The notes under the pieces are model-generated. The model worked only from the letters and a program-made list of their open reading frames with translations. It searched no databases and had not been told where the DNA came from. A DNA stretch of 64,000 nucleotides, taken from assembly GCA_041685625.1 (NCBI GenBank), contig JAWLFJ010000001.1:1-64000 (forward strand), given 5' to 3'. Source of the DNA: Albimonas sp041685625. Its GTDB lineage: Bacteria; Pseudomonadota; Alphaproteobacteria; Rhodobacterales; Rhodobacteraceae. The position numbers and the translations under genes are program-made. Position 1 is the first letter of the stretch. Each line of letters begins with the position of its first letter. Positions 30,987 to 38,433 of this stretch are shown piece by piece.

Positions 30987-31876
30987 GCCCGGAGGCGCGC
31001 CCGCTCGTCGAGATCGCGCGGGCCAAGGTCAACCTGCACCTGCACGTCCTCGGGCGGCGGCGGGACGGCTATCACCTGATCGATTCGCTGACCGTGTTCC
31101 CGGAACTGGGCGACCTGATCGAGGTGGAGCCGGCCTCCGGCCTGTCGCTGAGCGTGGACGGCCCCTTCGCCGATCAGGTGCCGAGCGACGGGGCGAACCT
31201 GGTGCTGCGCGCGGCGGAGGCGCTGTCGCGGCAGGCCGGGTCCGGGAGGGGCGCGGCGATCCGGTTGCAGAAGGCGTTGCCGGTGGCGGGCGGGATCGGC
31301 GGCGGCTCGGCCGACGCCGCGGCGACGCTGCGGGCGCTCATGAGGCTCTGGAACGTGAGGCCGAAGCCGGAGGCGCTGGCCGGGCTGGCGCTGGGTCTCG
31401 GGGCCGACGTGCCGGTCTGCCTCGGCGCGCCCCGGCCGGCCCTGATGGGCGGGGTGGGCGAGGTGCTGCGGCCGGCTCCGCCGCTGCCCGAGATCTGGCT
31501 GGCGCTGGCCAATCCGGGGGTGCCGGCGCCCACGGTCGAGGTGTTCCGGCGGCTGGAGCGACGCGACGGACGTCCGGCCGAGCCGCCGGCCGAGGGCTTC
31601 CGCGACGCGGGGGCGCTGGCCGACTGGCTGGCCCGGCGGTCCAACATGATGGAGGCGGCGGCGGAGGCCGTCGCGCCGGCGGTGGGCGCGACGCGCCGGG
31701 CTCTGGCCGAGACCGAGGGCTGCCTGCTGGCCCGGATGTCCGGCAGCGGGAGCACCTGCTTCGGCCTCTACGCCGAGGCGGCGGCGGCGCTGGCCGCTGC
31801 GGAGGCGCTTCGCGATCGCGGCCTCTGGGCCGCCGCGGGGCCGGTCCGGGCCTCTGCGCCCTTGGCGGCGGTGTAG
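30983..31876 (+). CDS. ispE: 4-diphosphocytidyl-2-C-methyl-D-erythritol kinase
   Basis: A GHMP kinase of the MEP isoprenoid pathway that phosphorylates CDP-ME. The 297-residue protein has 'ARAKVNLHLHVLGRRRDGYH', the ATP-binding 'PVAGGIGGGSADAAATLRAL', 'LGADVPVCL' and the C-terminal 'ARMSGSGSTCFGLY'. It starts with GTG at 30983, overlapping the TPR gene stop as GTGA. It converges with ispB, an enzyme further down the same isoprenoid route, with a hairpin between them. Confidence 0.95.
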   Translation: MSPEARPLVEIARAKVNLHLHVLGRRRDGYHLIDSLTVFPELGDLIEVEPASGLSLSVDGPFADQVPSDGANLVLRAAEALSRQAGSGRGAAIRLQKALPVAGGIGGGSADAAATLRALMRLWNVRPKPEALAGLALGLGADVPVCLGAPRPALMGGVGEVLRPAPPLPEIWLALANPGVPAPTVEVFRRLERRDGRPAEPPAEGFRDAGALADWLARRSNMMEAAAEAVAPAVGATRRALAETEGCLLARMSGSGSTCFGLYAEAAAALAAAEALRDRGLWAAAGPVRASAPLAAV

Positions 31877-31891
31877 GCCGGCGCGGCCTGT

Positions 31892-31926
31892 CGGCCGAAG
31901 ATCCGACGCCGCGGGCGTCTCGGCCG
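31892..31926. terminator. Bidirectional hairpin between ispE and ispB
   Basis: Outer arms CGGCCGA (31892-31898) and TCGGCCG (31920-31926) enclose an inner GACGCC-GCG-GGCGTC stem, with a 6-nt bulge on the left side. It lies between the two convergent stops and has no clear T run, so termination is inferred from place and shape. Confidence 0.45.
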
Positions 31927-31965
31927 TCGCGGGGAGCGGCGTAGCGCGGCGGCCTTGAGGATCGG

Positions 31966-32988
31966 CTACGAGAGCCGCGCGACGACGAATTCCGCGATGC
32001 CGTCGAGGGCGTCGCGGGCCGGCGAAGGCGGGAACGCGGCGAGGGCCGCGCGGGCCTCGGCGCAGTAGGCGCGGGCGCGGCGCTCGGTCTCGGCGAGGGC
32101 GCCGGTCTCGGTCATGCGGGCGAGGGCCTCGGCGAGATCCGCCTCCTGCTGATCGCTCTTCTCGATCACGCGGCGCCAGAAGGCCCGGGCCTCGGCGTCG
32201 CCGGCCTCCCAGGCGAGGAGGACGGGAAGGGTCACCTTGCCCTCGCGGAAATCGTCGCCCGTGTTCTTGCCCATGCTGGCCGCGGCGCCGCCGTAGTCGA
32301 GCAGGTCGTCGACGATCTGGAAGGCCATGCCGAGGGTGCGGCCGTAGTCGCGGAGGGCGTCGATGCGGGGTTCGGGCTCGCCGGCGATCACGGCGCCGAC
32401 CTCGGTGGCGGCGGCGAAGAGGGCGGCGGTCTTGCCGTGGATCATGCGGAGATAGGCGGCCTCGCCGGTCGAGAGGTCGCCGGCGGTGGCGAGCTGCATG
32501 ACCTCGCCCTCGGCGATGGTGGCGGCGGCGTCGGAGAGGATGCCGAGGACGCGGAGGTTGTCCGTCTCCACCATCAGCTGGAAGGCGCGGGCGAAGAGGT
32601 AGTCGCCGGTGAGGACCGAGGACTTGTTGTCCCAGAGCAGGTTGGCGGTGGGGCGGCCGCGGCGCTGGGCGCTCTCGTCCACCACGTCGTCGTGCAGGAG
32701 CGTCGCGGTGTGGATGAACTCCACCGTCGCGGCGAGCTTGACGTGGGCGTCGCCCTCGCAGCCGCAGAGGCGGGCGGCGGCGAGGGTGAGGAGCGGGCGG
32801 AGGCGCTTGCCGCCGGCCTCGACGAGGTGGCGCGTCACCTCGGGGATGCGGGGCGCGTGCTCGGACGCCATGCGGTCCGCGATCAGCGCGTTGACGCGTT
32901 CGAGGTCGTCGGCGCAGAGCGCCATCAGGCGCTGGAACGCGTCCTCGGAGGCGGGTCGGGGCGCGCGGGCGGCTTCGGCGGCTGTCAC
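31966..32988 (-). CDS. ispB: Polyprenyl diphosphate synthase (ubiquinone side chain)
   Basis: Elongates farnesyl diphosphate to the long chain used for ubiquinone, probably decaprenyl in this group. The 340-residue protein has the first Asp-rich motif in 'TLLHDDVVDESAQRRG' (DDxxD at about 100-104) and the second in 'FQIVDDLLDYGG', plus 'VEAGGKRLRPLLTLAAARLC'. A GTG at 32988 is the likely start (an earlier frame extends upstream without homology). Chain length cannot be read from sequence. It is divergent from the DUF2007 gene over only 52 nt, so the two share a promoter region. Confidence 0.92.
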   Translation of the reverse strand: MTAAEAARAPRPASEDAFQRLMALCADDLERVNALIADRMASEHAPRIPEVTRHLVEAGGKRLRPLLTLAAARLCGCEGDAHVKLAATVEFIHTATLLHDDVVDESAQRRGRPTANLLWDNKSSVLTGDYLFARAFQLMVETDNLRVLGILSDAAATIAEGEVMQLATAGDLSTGEAAYLRMIHGKTAALFAAATEVGAVIAGEPEPRIDALRDYGRTLGMAFQIVDDLLDYGGAAASMGKNTGDDFREGKVTLPVLLAWEAGDAEARAFWRRVIEKSDQQEADLAEALARMTETGALAETERRARAYCAEARAALAAFPPSPARDALDGIAEFVVARLS

Positions 32989-33040
32989 GGGGTCTCGCTC
33001 CGTCTCGACGGGAGGGCCGGCTGACGATAAGCACCGGTGG

Positions 33041-33271
33041 ATGGTGGAACTTTTCCGGACCAACGACCCGACGACGATCGCCTTCGCCATGGCCCTGCTG
33101 CGCGGCGAGGATATAGACTGCATCGTATTCGACGTCCATACGAGCGTGCTCGAGGGATCGATCGGCGTGCTGCCGCGCCGGGTGATGGTGACGCGCGAGG
33201 AGGCGTTCCGGGCGCGGGCGGTGCTCAGGGACAACGGGCTGGGCCATGAGCTGAGCCCGGAGCGGACGTGA
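33041..33271 (+). CDS. DUF2007 small protein
   Basis: A 76-residue soluble protein with the DUF2007 pattern: 'MVELFRTNDPTTIAFAMALL', then 'GEDIDCIVFDVHTSVLEGSI', then 'PRRVMVTREEAFRARAVLRD'. The family has been called putative signal transducing; PII-like folds are suggested, but function is not shown. The ATG at 33041 opens the conserved N terminus. The order ispB (divergent), DUF2007 and a TrmN6-like methyltransferase is common in alphaproteobacteria. Confidence 0.85.
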   Translation: MVELFRTNDPTTIAFAMALLRGEDIDCIVFDVHTSVLEGSIGVLPRRVMVTREEAFRARAVLRDNGLGHELSPERT

Positions 33272-33296
33272 ATCGGCGCCGCATCGGTGCGGCCCT

Positions 33297-33439
33297 GGTG
33301 CGGACCGCGTGCCGCATGTGTCGGCCATTCGTGCAGCGAACGTCGGATTCCCGTCCGACGTCAGTCGGCCCGCCGTCGGGCTCGGGTCGGCCTGCGGTGC
33401 GCCCTTCGTGCCGATGCGGTGCGGACTTCGTGCCGACGC
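33297..33439. repeat. Degenerate 22-nt repeats in an intergenic region
   Basis: Two adjacent copies of a 22-nt unit (33396-33417 and 33418-33439) differ at three positions, and a third copy lies at 33297-33318. The shared core is GGTGCG-(2-3 variable)-TTCGTGCCG or its CGCGTGCCG variant. Partial copies (GTGCCGA, GGTGCGG) fill the rest of the 216-nt gap. This is not a CRISPR: copies are contiguous and imperfect and no spacers are seen. Confidence 0.6.
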
Positions 33440-33487
33440 CGTGCCGACCCGCGCCGGCGGTGTCCTTGGCCGTGGCGGCCTGAGGGC

Positions 33488-34246
33488 GTGGAGACGACCG
33501 AGGACGCGCTGCTCGGCGGGCGGGTGCTGCTGCGCCAGCCGAGGGTCGGCTATCGCGCGGCGACCGATCCGGTGCTGCTGGCGGCGGCCGTGCCGGCGCG
33601 GGCGGGGGAGCGCGCGCTCGATCTCGGCTGCGGGGTCGGGGCCGCGGGGCTCTGCCTGATCGCGCGGGTTCCGGGCGTCTCGGTCGTCGGCCTGGAGGTG
33701 CAGCCCGCCTATGCCGCGTTGGCGCGGGGGAACGGGGCGGCTGCGGGAGGGGCCTTCGACGTGGTGGAGGGGGATCTCGCGTCGCCGCCGCCCGAGGTGA
33801 AGGCGCGCGCATTCGACCACGTCCTGATGAATCCTCCCTTTCATTCCGGCGACGCGACCGCGTCGCCCGATCCGGGCCGCGACCGCGCGCATCGCGAGTC
33901 GCTGGACGTCGCGGTCTGGATCGGGGCGGGGCTGCGGCGGCTGAAGCCCGGCGGCCGGCTGACGGTCATTCACCGGACGGAGCGGCTGGGCGCGATTCTC
34001 GGCGCGCTCGAGGGGCCGGCGGGGGCGCTGCGCGTCCTGCCGCTGGCGCCGCGCGAGGGGCGGGCGGCGAAGCGGGTGATCGTGCAGGCCAGGAAGGGCG
34101 CGAAGGGGCCGGCGGCGCTGCTCTCGCCGCTGGTCATGCATGCGGGCGACAGGCATGTTGCCGACCGGGACGACTTCACCGGGGCGGCGGCCGCGGTGCT
34201 GCGCGACGGCGCGGCGCTGGATCTCGACGCCCGCGCCCGGCCCTGA
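33488..34246 (+). CDS. TrmN6-like tRNA (adenine-N6) methyltransferase
   Basis: A 252-residue class I SAM methyltransferase. Motif I is 'RALDLGCGVGAAGLCLIARV' and motif IV is 'FDHVLMNPPFHSGD', where NPPF is typical for N6-adenine methylation; the first block 'GGRVLLRQPRVGYRAATDPV' is characteristic of the tRNA1(Val) A37 (TrmN6/YfiC) group. The start GTG at 33488 follows a repeat-filled gap after DUF2007; earlier in-frame codons read only low-complexity Arg/Cys-rich sequence. The target tRNA is inferred from family only. Confidence 0.85.
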   Translation: METTEDALLGGRVLLRQPRVGYRAATDPVLLAAAVPARAGERALDLGCGVGAAGLCLIARVPGVSVVGLEVQPAYAALARGNGAAAGGAFDVVEGDLASPPPEVKARAFDHVLMNPPFHSGDATASPDPGRDRAHRESLDVAVWIGAGLRRLKPGGRLTVIHRTERLGAILGALEGPAGALRVLPLAPREGRAAKRVIVQARKGAKGPAALLSPLVMHAGDRHVADRDDFTGAAAAVLRDGAALDLDARARP

Positions 34247-34259
34247 CGGGAGAGACGCC

Positions 34260-35450
34260 ATGACCAAGCCGCTGCCGAACGCCATCGCCGCCATGGCCGG
34301 GGAGCTGACCGAGTGGCGGCGGGATCTGCATGCGCATCCCGAACTCGGCTACGAGGAGGAGCGCACGGCCGGGATCGTCGCCGAGAAGCTGCGCGCCTTC
34401 GGCTTCGACGCGGTGGAGACGGGCGTCGGCGGCACCGGGGTGGTCGGCATCCTGCACGGCGCGACGGGACCGGCGGAGAGCGCCGAGCGGCGGGTGCTGC
34501 TGCGCGCCGACATGGACGCGCTGCCGATGGACGAGCATACGGGGCTGCCCTACGCCTCGACCGCGCCCGGCCGGATGCACGCCTGCGGGCATGACGGGCA
34601 CACCACCATGCTGCTCGGCGCCGCCAGGCGGCTGGCCGAGACGCGGACCTTCGAGGGCACGCTGGTCTTCGTGTTCCAGCCGGCCGAGGAGGGGGGCGGC
34701 GGCGCCAAGGCGATGATCGAGGACGGGCTGCTGGAGCGCTGGCCGGTGCGGGCCGCCTTCGGGATGCACAACTTCCCCTCGCAGCCGGTGGGGCGGTTCG
34801 GGACCGGAACCGGGGCGGCGATGGCCTATGCCGACCGCTTCGCGATCAAGGTGAGGGGCCGGGGCGGCCACGCGGCCTTCCCGCATCACGCGACCGATCC
34901 GATCGTGGCGGCGGCGCAGCTGGTGACGGCGTTCCAGAGCATAATCTCGCGCCGGCGCGACCCGATGAACCCGGCGGTGATCTCGGTCACGAAGATCGAG
35001 GGCGGCTCGGCCTACAACGTGATCCCGGGGGAGGTGGAGCTCTGGGGCACGGTGCGCACGCTGGACGACGATCTGGCGCAGTTCCTCTGCGATGAGATGC
35101 GCCGGCAGTGCCGGGCGGTGGGCGAGGCGATGGGGGTGGAGATCGACGACACCGGCATCGGCCTCGACCCCTATCCGGTGTGCTTCAACGAGGCGGGCGC
35201 CACGGCCTTCGCGACCGAGGTGATGACCGAGCTGGTCGGGCCGGAGAACGTGGACGCGAACGCCAGGCCGGTGCTGGGGGGCGAGGATTTCGCCTTCTTC
35301 GGCCAGCATGTTCCGGCCTGCTTCTGCTTCGTCGGCAACGGCGATTCGGCGCCGCTGCATCACCCGGAATACGACTTCGCGGACGCGGCCGCGCCCTACG
35401 GCGTCGCCTATTGGTGTCTGCTGGCGGAGCGGGCCTTGCCGCGGGGCTGA
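34260..35450 (+). CDS. M20-family amidohydrolase (hippurate hydrolase-like)
   Basis: A 396-residue zinc amidohydrolase of the M20D group that removes acyl groups from amino acids or similar amides. The signature is 'WRRDLHAHPELGYEEERTA', metal-binding 'ACGHDGHTTMLLGAA' (108-122), 'VFQPAEEGGGGAKAMIEDGL' and 'VLGGEDFAFFGQHVPACF'. The dimerisation lid domain lies between 'RGRGGHAAFPHHATDPI' and 'GTVRTLDDD'. The start ATG is 13 nt after the methyltransferase stop with GGGAGAG upstream, so they are probably cotranscribed. Physiological substrate unknown. Confidence 0.92.
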   Translation: MTKPLPNAIAAMAGELTEWRRDLHAHPELGYEEERTAGIVAEKLRAFGFDAVETGVGGTGVVGILHGATGPAESAERRVLLRADMDALPMDEHTGLPYASTAPGRMHACGHDGHTTMLLGAARRLAETRTFEGTLVFVFQPAEEGGGGAKAMIEDGLLERWPVRAAFGMHNFPSQPVGRFGTGTGAAMAYADRFAIKVRGRGGHAAFPHHATDPIVAAAQLVTAFQSIISRRRDPMNPAVISVTKIEGGSAYNVIPGEVELWGTVRTLDDDLAQFLCDEMRRQCRAVGEAMGVEIDDTGIGLDPYPVCFNEAGATAFATEVMTELVGPENVDANARPVLGGEDFAFFGQHVPACFCFVGNGDSAPLHHPEYDFADAAAPYGVAYWCLLAERALPRG

Positions 35451-35589
35451 CCGTTTCATGTGGAAAGCGGTTCCGCGGTGCGACGCAATTGCGACGGTTC
35501 TTCGACGTTTCCGCGTGGACGGCGCGGGGCGGGCGCGTTTACGCTTGTGGGGCGTCCAAAGCGACGCACCGCAACCAGGGAGACTGCCC

Positions 35590-35760
35590 ATGACCGTCGA
35601 GGCGCACATCGAGGCACTGAAGCGGCGGCACGCCGATCTCGAGGACCGGGTCCGGACCGAGCAGCGGAGACCCGGCGGTGACGATCTGGAGCTCGCGCGG
35701 CTCAAGCGCGAGAAGCTGCGGCTGAAGGAAGAGATGTCGCGGCTGTCCGGCGCCGCCTGA
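35590..35760 (+). CDS. DUF465 (YdcH-family) small coiled-coil protein
   Basis: A 56-residue protein, nearly all helical. It starts 'MTVEAHIEALKRRHADLEDRV' and ends 'LARLKREKLRLKEEMSRL', with the regular heptad spacing and Arg/Lys-Glu pairs seen in YdcH proteins. Function of the family is unknown. A 'CAGGGAGA' ribosome binding site precedes the ATG at 35590. A hairpin with TTTTC follows the stop. Confidence 0.85.
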   Translation: MTVEAHIEALKRRHADLEDRVRTEQRRPGGDDLELARLKREKLRLKEEMSRLSGAA

Positions 35761-35785
35761 CGGCGGAGGCCATGGCGATCCTGCG

Positions 35786-35805
35786 CGGGGGGCTCATGCC
35801 CCCCG
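35786..35805 (+). terminator. Rho-independent terminator after DUF465 gene
   Basis: CGGGGGGC-TCAT-GCCCCCCG forms an 8-bp stem with a 4-nt loop, directly followed by TTTTC. It starts 25 nt after the DUF465 stop and overlaps the last codons of the convergent DMT gene. This is the most classical intrinsic terminator in the window. Confidence 0.8.
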
Positions 35806-36669
35806 TTTTCGGTTCCGCCCCCCGAGCGCGGCGAGCGCGGCGCCGCCGGCGACCAGCGCCGCGGCGAGGATGAGGGCGGGGGTGAGCGTCGCCTCCCCCG
35901 CGAGGCCGAGCGCGAGGGTGGAGAGCACCGGCGCGGCGTAGGCCATCGTGCCGAGAAGCTGGATGTCGCCCCGCTTCGTCCCGAGATCCCAGACGAAGAA
36001 GGCGAGGCCGACCGGCCCGAGGCCGAGGCCGAGCACGGCGAGCCATTCGCCCGCGTCGGCGGGCCAGGCGGTGGTCTCCGTCGCGAGATGGGCCAGGGCC
36101 GAGAGCACGGCGCCCACGGCGCAGAAGCCGGTGACCGATTCGGTCGGCGTGTCCGGGAAGCGGCGGTTGAGCACGGAGTAGCCGGACCAGGTCAGCGCCC
36201 CCGCGACGGCGGACGCGAAGCCGAGGGCCGCATGCCCCGGCGCCGGACCGGAGCCGACGGCGGGCGAGAGCACCAGCGCCGCGCCGGCGAAGGCGACGAG
36301 CGCGCCGAGGGCGTGCGCCGGCGTCAGACGCTCGCCGGGCAGCAGGCCCGAGAACAGCACGATGAGCAGCGGCCAGAGATAGGCGACGAGGCTCGCCTCG
36401 GCCGCCGGCGCGTTGCGCAGGGCGGTGAAGTAGAAGAAGTGGTAGCCGAAGATGCCGGCGGCGCCGAGCGCCCAGGCGCGGACGGGGGCGCGCGGCAGCG
36501 CCCGCCCGTGCGCCGCGCCCCAGACGAGGCCGACCGTGGCGGCGATCGCGAGGCAGATCGCGGTGAGCTGGAACGGCGGCACCGTGCCGGAGCGCACGGT
36601 CAGCAGCGCGAGCAGCGACCAGAGCAGCACCGCGACGGCGCCGATCAGCGTGGCGCGCAGACGGCTCAC
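35794..36669 (-). CDS. DMT-superfamily (EamA/YddG-like) exporter
   Basis: A 291-residue membrane protein with about ten helices in two EamA repeats. 'RATLIGAVAVLLWSLLALLT' opens helix 1, and 'GYHFFYFTALRNAPAAEASL' and 'TWSGYSVLNRRFP' recall the aromatic amino acid exporter YddG group. I place the start at the GTG 36669 next to helix 1; an ATG at 36792 would add 41 Pro/Arg-rich residues. Neither has a well-placed ribosome binding site. It lies downstream of a LysR-type gene with a gap of 376 nt. The 3' end overlaps a terminator hairpin of the DUF465 gene. Confidence 0.8.
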   Translation of the reverse strand: MSRLRATLIGAVAVLLWSLLALLTVRSGTVPPFQLTAICLAIAATVGLVWGAAHGRALPRAPVRAWALGAAGIFGYHFFYFTALRNAPAAEASLVAYLWPLLIVLFSGLLPGERLTPAHALGALVAFAGAALVLSPAVGSGPAPGHAALGFASAVAGALTWSGYSVLNRRFPDTPTESVTGFCAVGAVLSALAHLATETTAWPADAGEWLAVLGLGLGPVGLAFFVWDLGTKRGDIQLLGTMAYAAPVLSTLALGLAGEATLTPALILAAALVAGGAALAALGGRNRKRGA

Positions 36670-37045
36670 CTCCGGCCCCGCGAACGCCCGCGAGGACGGG
36701 GCCCGGCGGGACGGCGGGGCGGGACGGCGGGCATGGCGGGGCGGAACATCGTCGCCCTCCGGCGCGCGGGATCTCGGCGGACGGTCTGGCATGACGGCGA
36801 AGCGGGGGAAAGGGCGCCGCGGCGCTCATCTGGGAGAAGCTGCGCCCCGGCGCGCCGCCTGTCAGAGGGGGGCTTTGATGGCGTCGCGCCGGGGACGGGC
36901 CGCTCGGGACGCATGAGCGCCCCTCGACCTAGGGATAAGGTTCCATGCAACGGCGCCGTCAACGCAACCGAAATCGGGCGGCGGCGCCCTTTTCATCGGC
37001 GCCCGATGAACGCGACGGCGGCCTGGAGCGGACTCCGCAGCGCGC
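36670..37045. other. Gap between LysR and DMT genes
   Basis: No gene is supported here unless the DMT protein starts at 36792. The right half has an AT-richer segment around 36930-36975 (CTAGGGATAAGG and neighbours) that may hold the minus-strand promoter of the DMT gene, plus a hairpin next to the LysR stop (see separate entry). Confidence 0.5.
36973..37007 (-). terminator. Candidate terminator after the LysR gene
   Basis: ATCGGGCG (36973-36980) pairs with CGCCCGAT (37000-37007) around a 19-nt loop; a competing GGCGCC-GGCGCC pairing lies inside. On the minus strand it comes 38 nt after the LysR stop and is followed by TTTCGG. Confidence 0.4.
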
Positions 37046-38020
37046 TCACTCGGCTTTCGCGGGAACGTAGCGGGCGAGCGCGGTGCGGCTGGCGGCCATC
37101 TCGGCCTCGAGCCAAGCGAGGAAGGCGGCGGCGCGGGGGGTCGATTCGAGGCCGGCGGGGCAGACGAAACGGTAGGTCGCCTCGACCGGGAGCGCGAGCG
37201 GGAACGGCGCGACGAGACGGCCGGCGACCAGTTCCCGCTCGGCCAGCAGCAGGCGCCCGAGCGCGAGGCCGGCGCCGTCCGCCGCGGCGTCGAGCGCATG
37301 GTCGGCGTGGGAGAAGCGGGGGCCGCGATGGGTCTCCACCGCCTCGGGCGAAAGGCCGGCGGCGGCGAGCCAGGCGGGCCAGTCGGGCGCGGGGCGGCGC
37401 CACCCGGCGGAGGCGAGGCTGTCGTCGTGCAGCAGCGTGCGCCCGGAGAGGTCCTCGGGCCGTGCGAGGCCGGCGGCGAGCTCCGGCGTGCAGAGCGGGA
37501 GCATCCAGTCGGTCCAGAGCGGGCGGGAGAAGAGGCCCGGCCCGTCGTCGCCGCGGCCCTCGCGGTAGGGGCCGAAGCGGATGGCGGCGTCGACGCCGTC
37601 CCGCTCGAAATCCATCAGGCGGAGCGAGGCGACGAAGCGCAGCTCGATCTCGGGATGCGCCTCGGCGAAGCGGAAGAGGCGCGGCGCGAGCCATTTCGCG
37701 GTGTAGGCGGGGCCGGCGGTGACGGTCAGCGCGCGGTCGTCGGCGAGGCGGGCGACGGCGCGGCGGGCGGCGCGGAAGCTGGCGAAACCCTCGGCCACGC
37801 CCGGGGCGAGGGCGCGGCCGGCCTCGGTCAATTCCACGGCGCGGTTGAGGCGGCGGAACAGCGCGACGCCCAGATGCGTCTCGAGGCTCTTGATCTGGTA
37901 GCTGAGCGCGGCGGGCGTGACGAAGAGCTCCTCCGCCGCCTTGGCGAAGCTCATGTGGCGCGCGGCGGCGTCGAAGGCGCGCAGGGCCGTCAGGGGCGGG
38001 AGGCGATCGTTTTCGGACAA
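37046..38020 (-). CDS. LysR-type transcriptional regulator, GcvA-like
   Basis: A 324-residue regulator. The N-terminal helix-turn-helix is 'LTALRAFDAAARHMSFAKAA' followed by 'EELFVTPAALSYQIKSLETH', close to the GcvA/AmpR branch. An effector-binding domain with 'VTAGPAYTAKWLAPRLFRFA' and 'DGVDAAIRFGPYREG' follows. The start appears to be TTG at 38020, since the conserved domain begins nine residues later and no ATG or GTG fits; the ribosome binding site is poor. It is divergent from a small 69-residue gene, and such regulators often control the divergent gene. A DMT exporter lies downstream on the same strand. Confidence 0.88.
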   Translation of the reverse strand: MSENDRLPPLTALRAFDAAARHMSFAKAAEELFVTPAALSYQIKSLETHLGVALFRRLNRAVELTEAGRALAPGVAEGFASFRAARRAVARLADDRALTVTAGPAYTAKWLAPRLFRFAEAHPEIELRFVASLRLMDFERDGVDAAIRFGPYREGRGDDGPGLFSRPLWTDWMLPLCTPELAAGLARPEDLSGRTLLHDDSLASAGWRRPAPDWPAWLAAAGLSPEAVETHRGPRFSHADHALDAAADGAGLALGRLLLAERELVAGRLVAPFPLALPVEATYRFVCPAGLESTPRAAAFLAWLEAEMAASRTALARYVPAKAE

Positions 38021-38132
38021 GGTGAGTTTGACTGAACCGGCAGGAAGACTCGTTTGTGAGTGAGGCTAGACCGGCGCATATCGAGTGGCAAGCGGGCCTA
38101 CGCGGCCCGTTCGCATCAAGGAGGCTGAAGCC

Positions 38133-38342
38133 ATGAGCGGCATTCCTCATCTCCCGACCCGCATCGCGCCCGCCGGTCCCGTGCACGACCCCTATCGCGC
38201 CTATCTGGCGCAGGGGATGCTGGAGCGGTCGCGGGCGGTGCGGTCGATCTTCGCCGCGTCGGCCCGATGGATCGCGGCGCTTACGGCGGCGGCCCCGGCG
38301 GCCCCCGCGACCCCCGCCATGCGGCCGACCCGCACGGCCTGA
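38133..38342 (+). CDS. Small protein divergent from the LysR gene
   Basis: A 69-residue protein of unknown function with a very strong ribosome binding site (AAGGAGG, 38118-38124). Its middle, 'YRAYLAQGMLERSRAVRSIF', is an amphipathic helix followed by a hydrophobic 'ARWIAALTAAAPAAP'. The pattern is like short alphaproteobacterial proteins with a basic helix ahead of a Trp-Ile/Leu segment (compare the gene at 52015). It may associate with the membrane. It could be the LysR regulator's target. A perfect 26-nt palindrome follows the stop. Confidence 0.65.
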   Translation: MSGIPHLPTRIAPAGPVHDPYRAYLAQGMLERSRAVRSIFAASARWIAALTAAAPAAPATPAMRPTRTA

Positions 38343-38366
38343 GCGCCGCGCCTCGGCCAGACGCGC

Positions 38367-38392
38367 CGATCGGCCCCGCGGGGCCGATCGGG
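38367..38392 (+). terminator. Perfect 26-nt palindrome between convergent genes
   Basis: CCGATCGGCCCC (38367-38378) and GGGGCCGATCGG (38381-38392) are exact complements with GC between them. It lies 24 nt after the small gene stop and before the cobT stop on the other strand. A second, smaller hairpin GGGGGC-TCGAC-GCCCCC follows near 38402-38418. Both probably end transcription from either side. Confidence 0.55.
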
Positions 38393-38433
38393 CGGGCCGA
38401 GGGGGCTCGACGCCCCCGAGGCGCGCGCCCCCC

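Noticed and set aside
33272..33487. CRISPR array
   Set aside because: Repeat units are directly adjacent and differ from each other; no unique spacers of constant length and no cas genes in the window.
33287..33487. N-terminal extension of the TrmN6-like protein starting at ATG 33287
   Set aside because: The added residues are Arg/Cys-rich translations of the repeat region and are unlike any methyltransferase N terminus; the GTG at 33488 fits the family.
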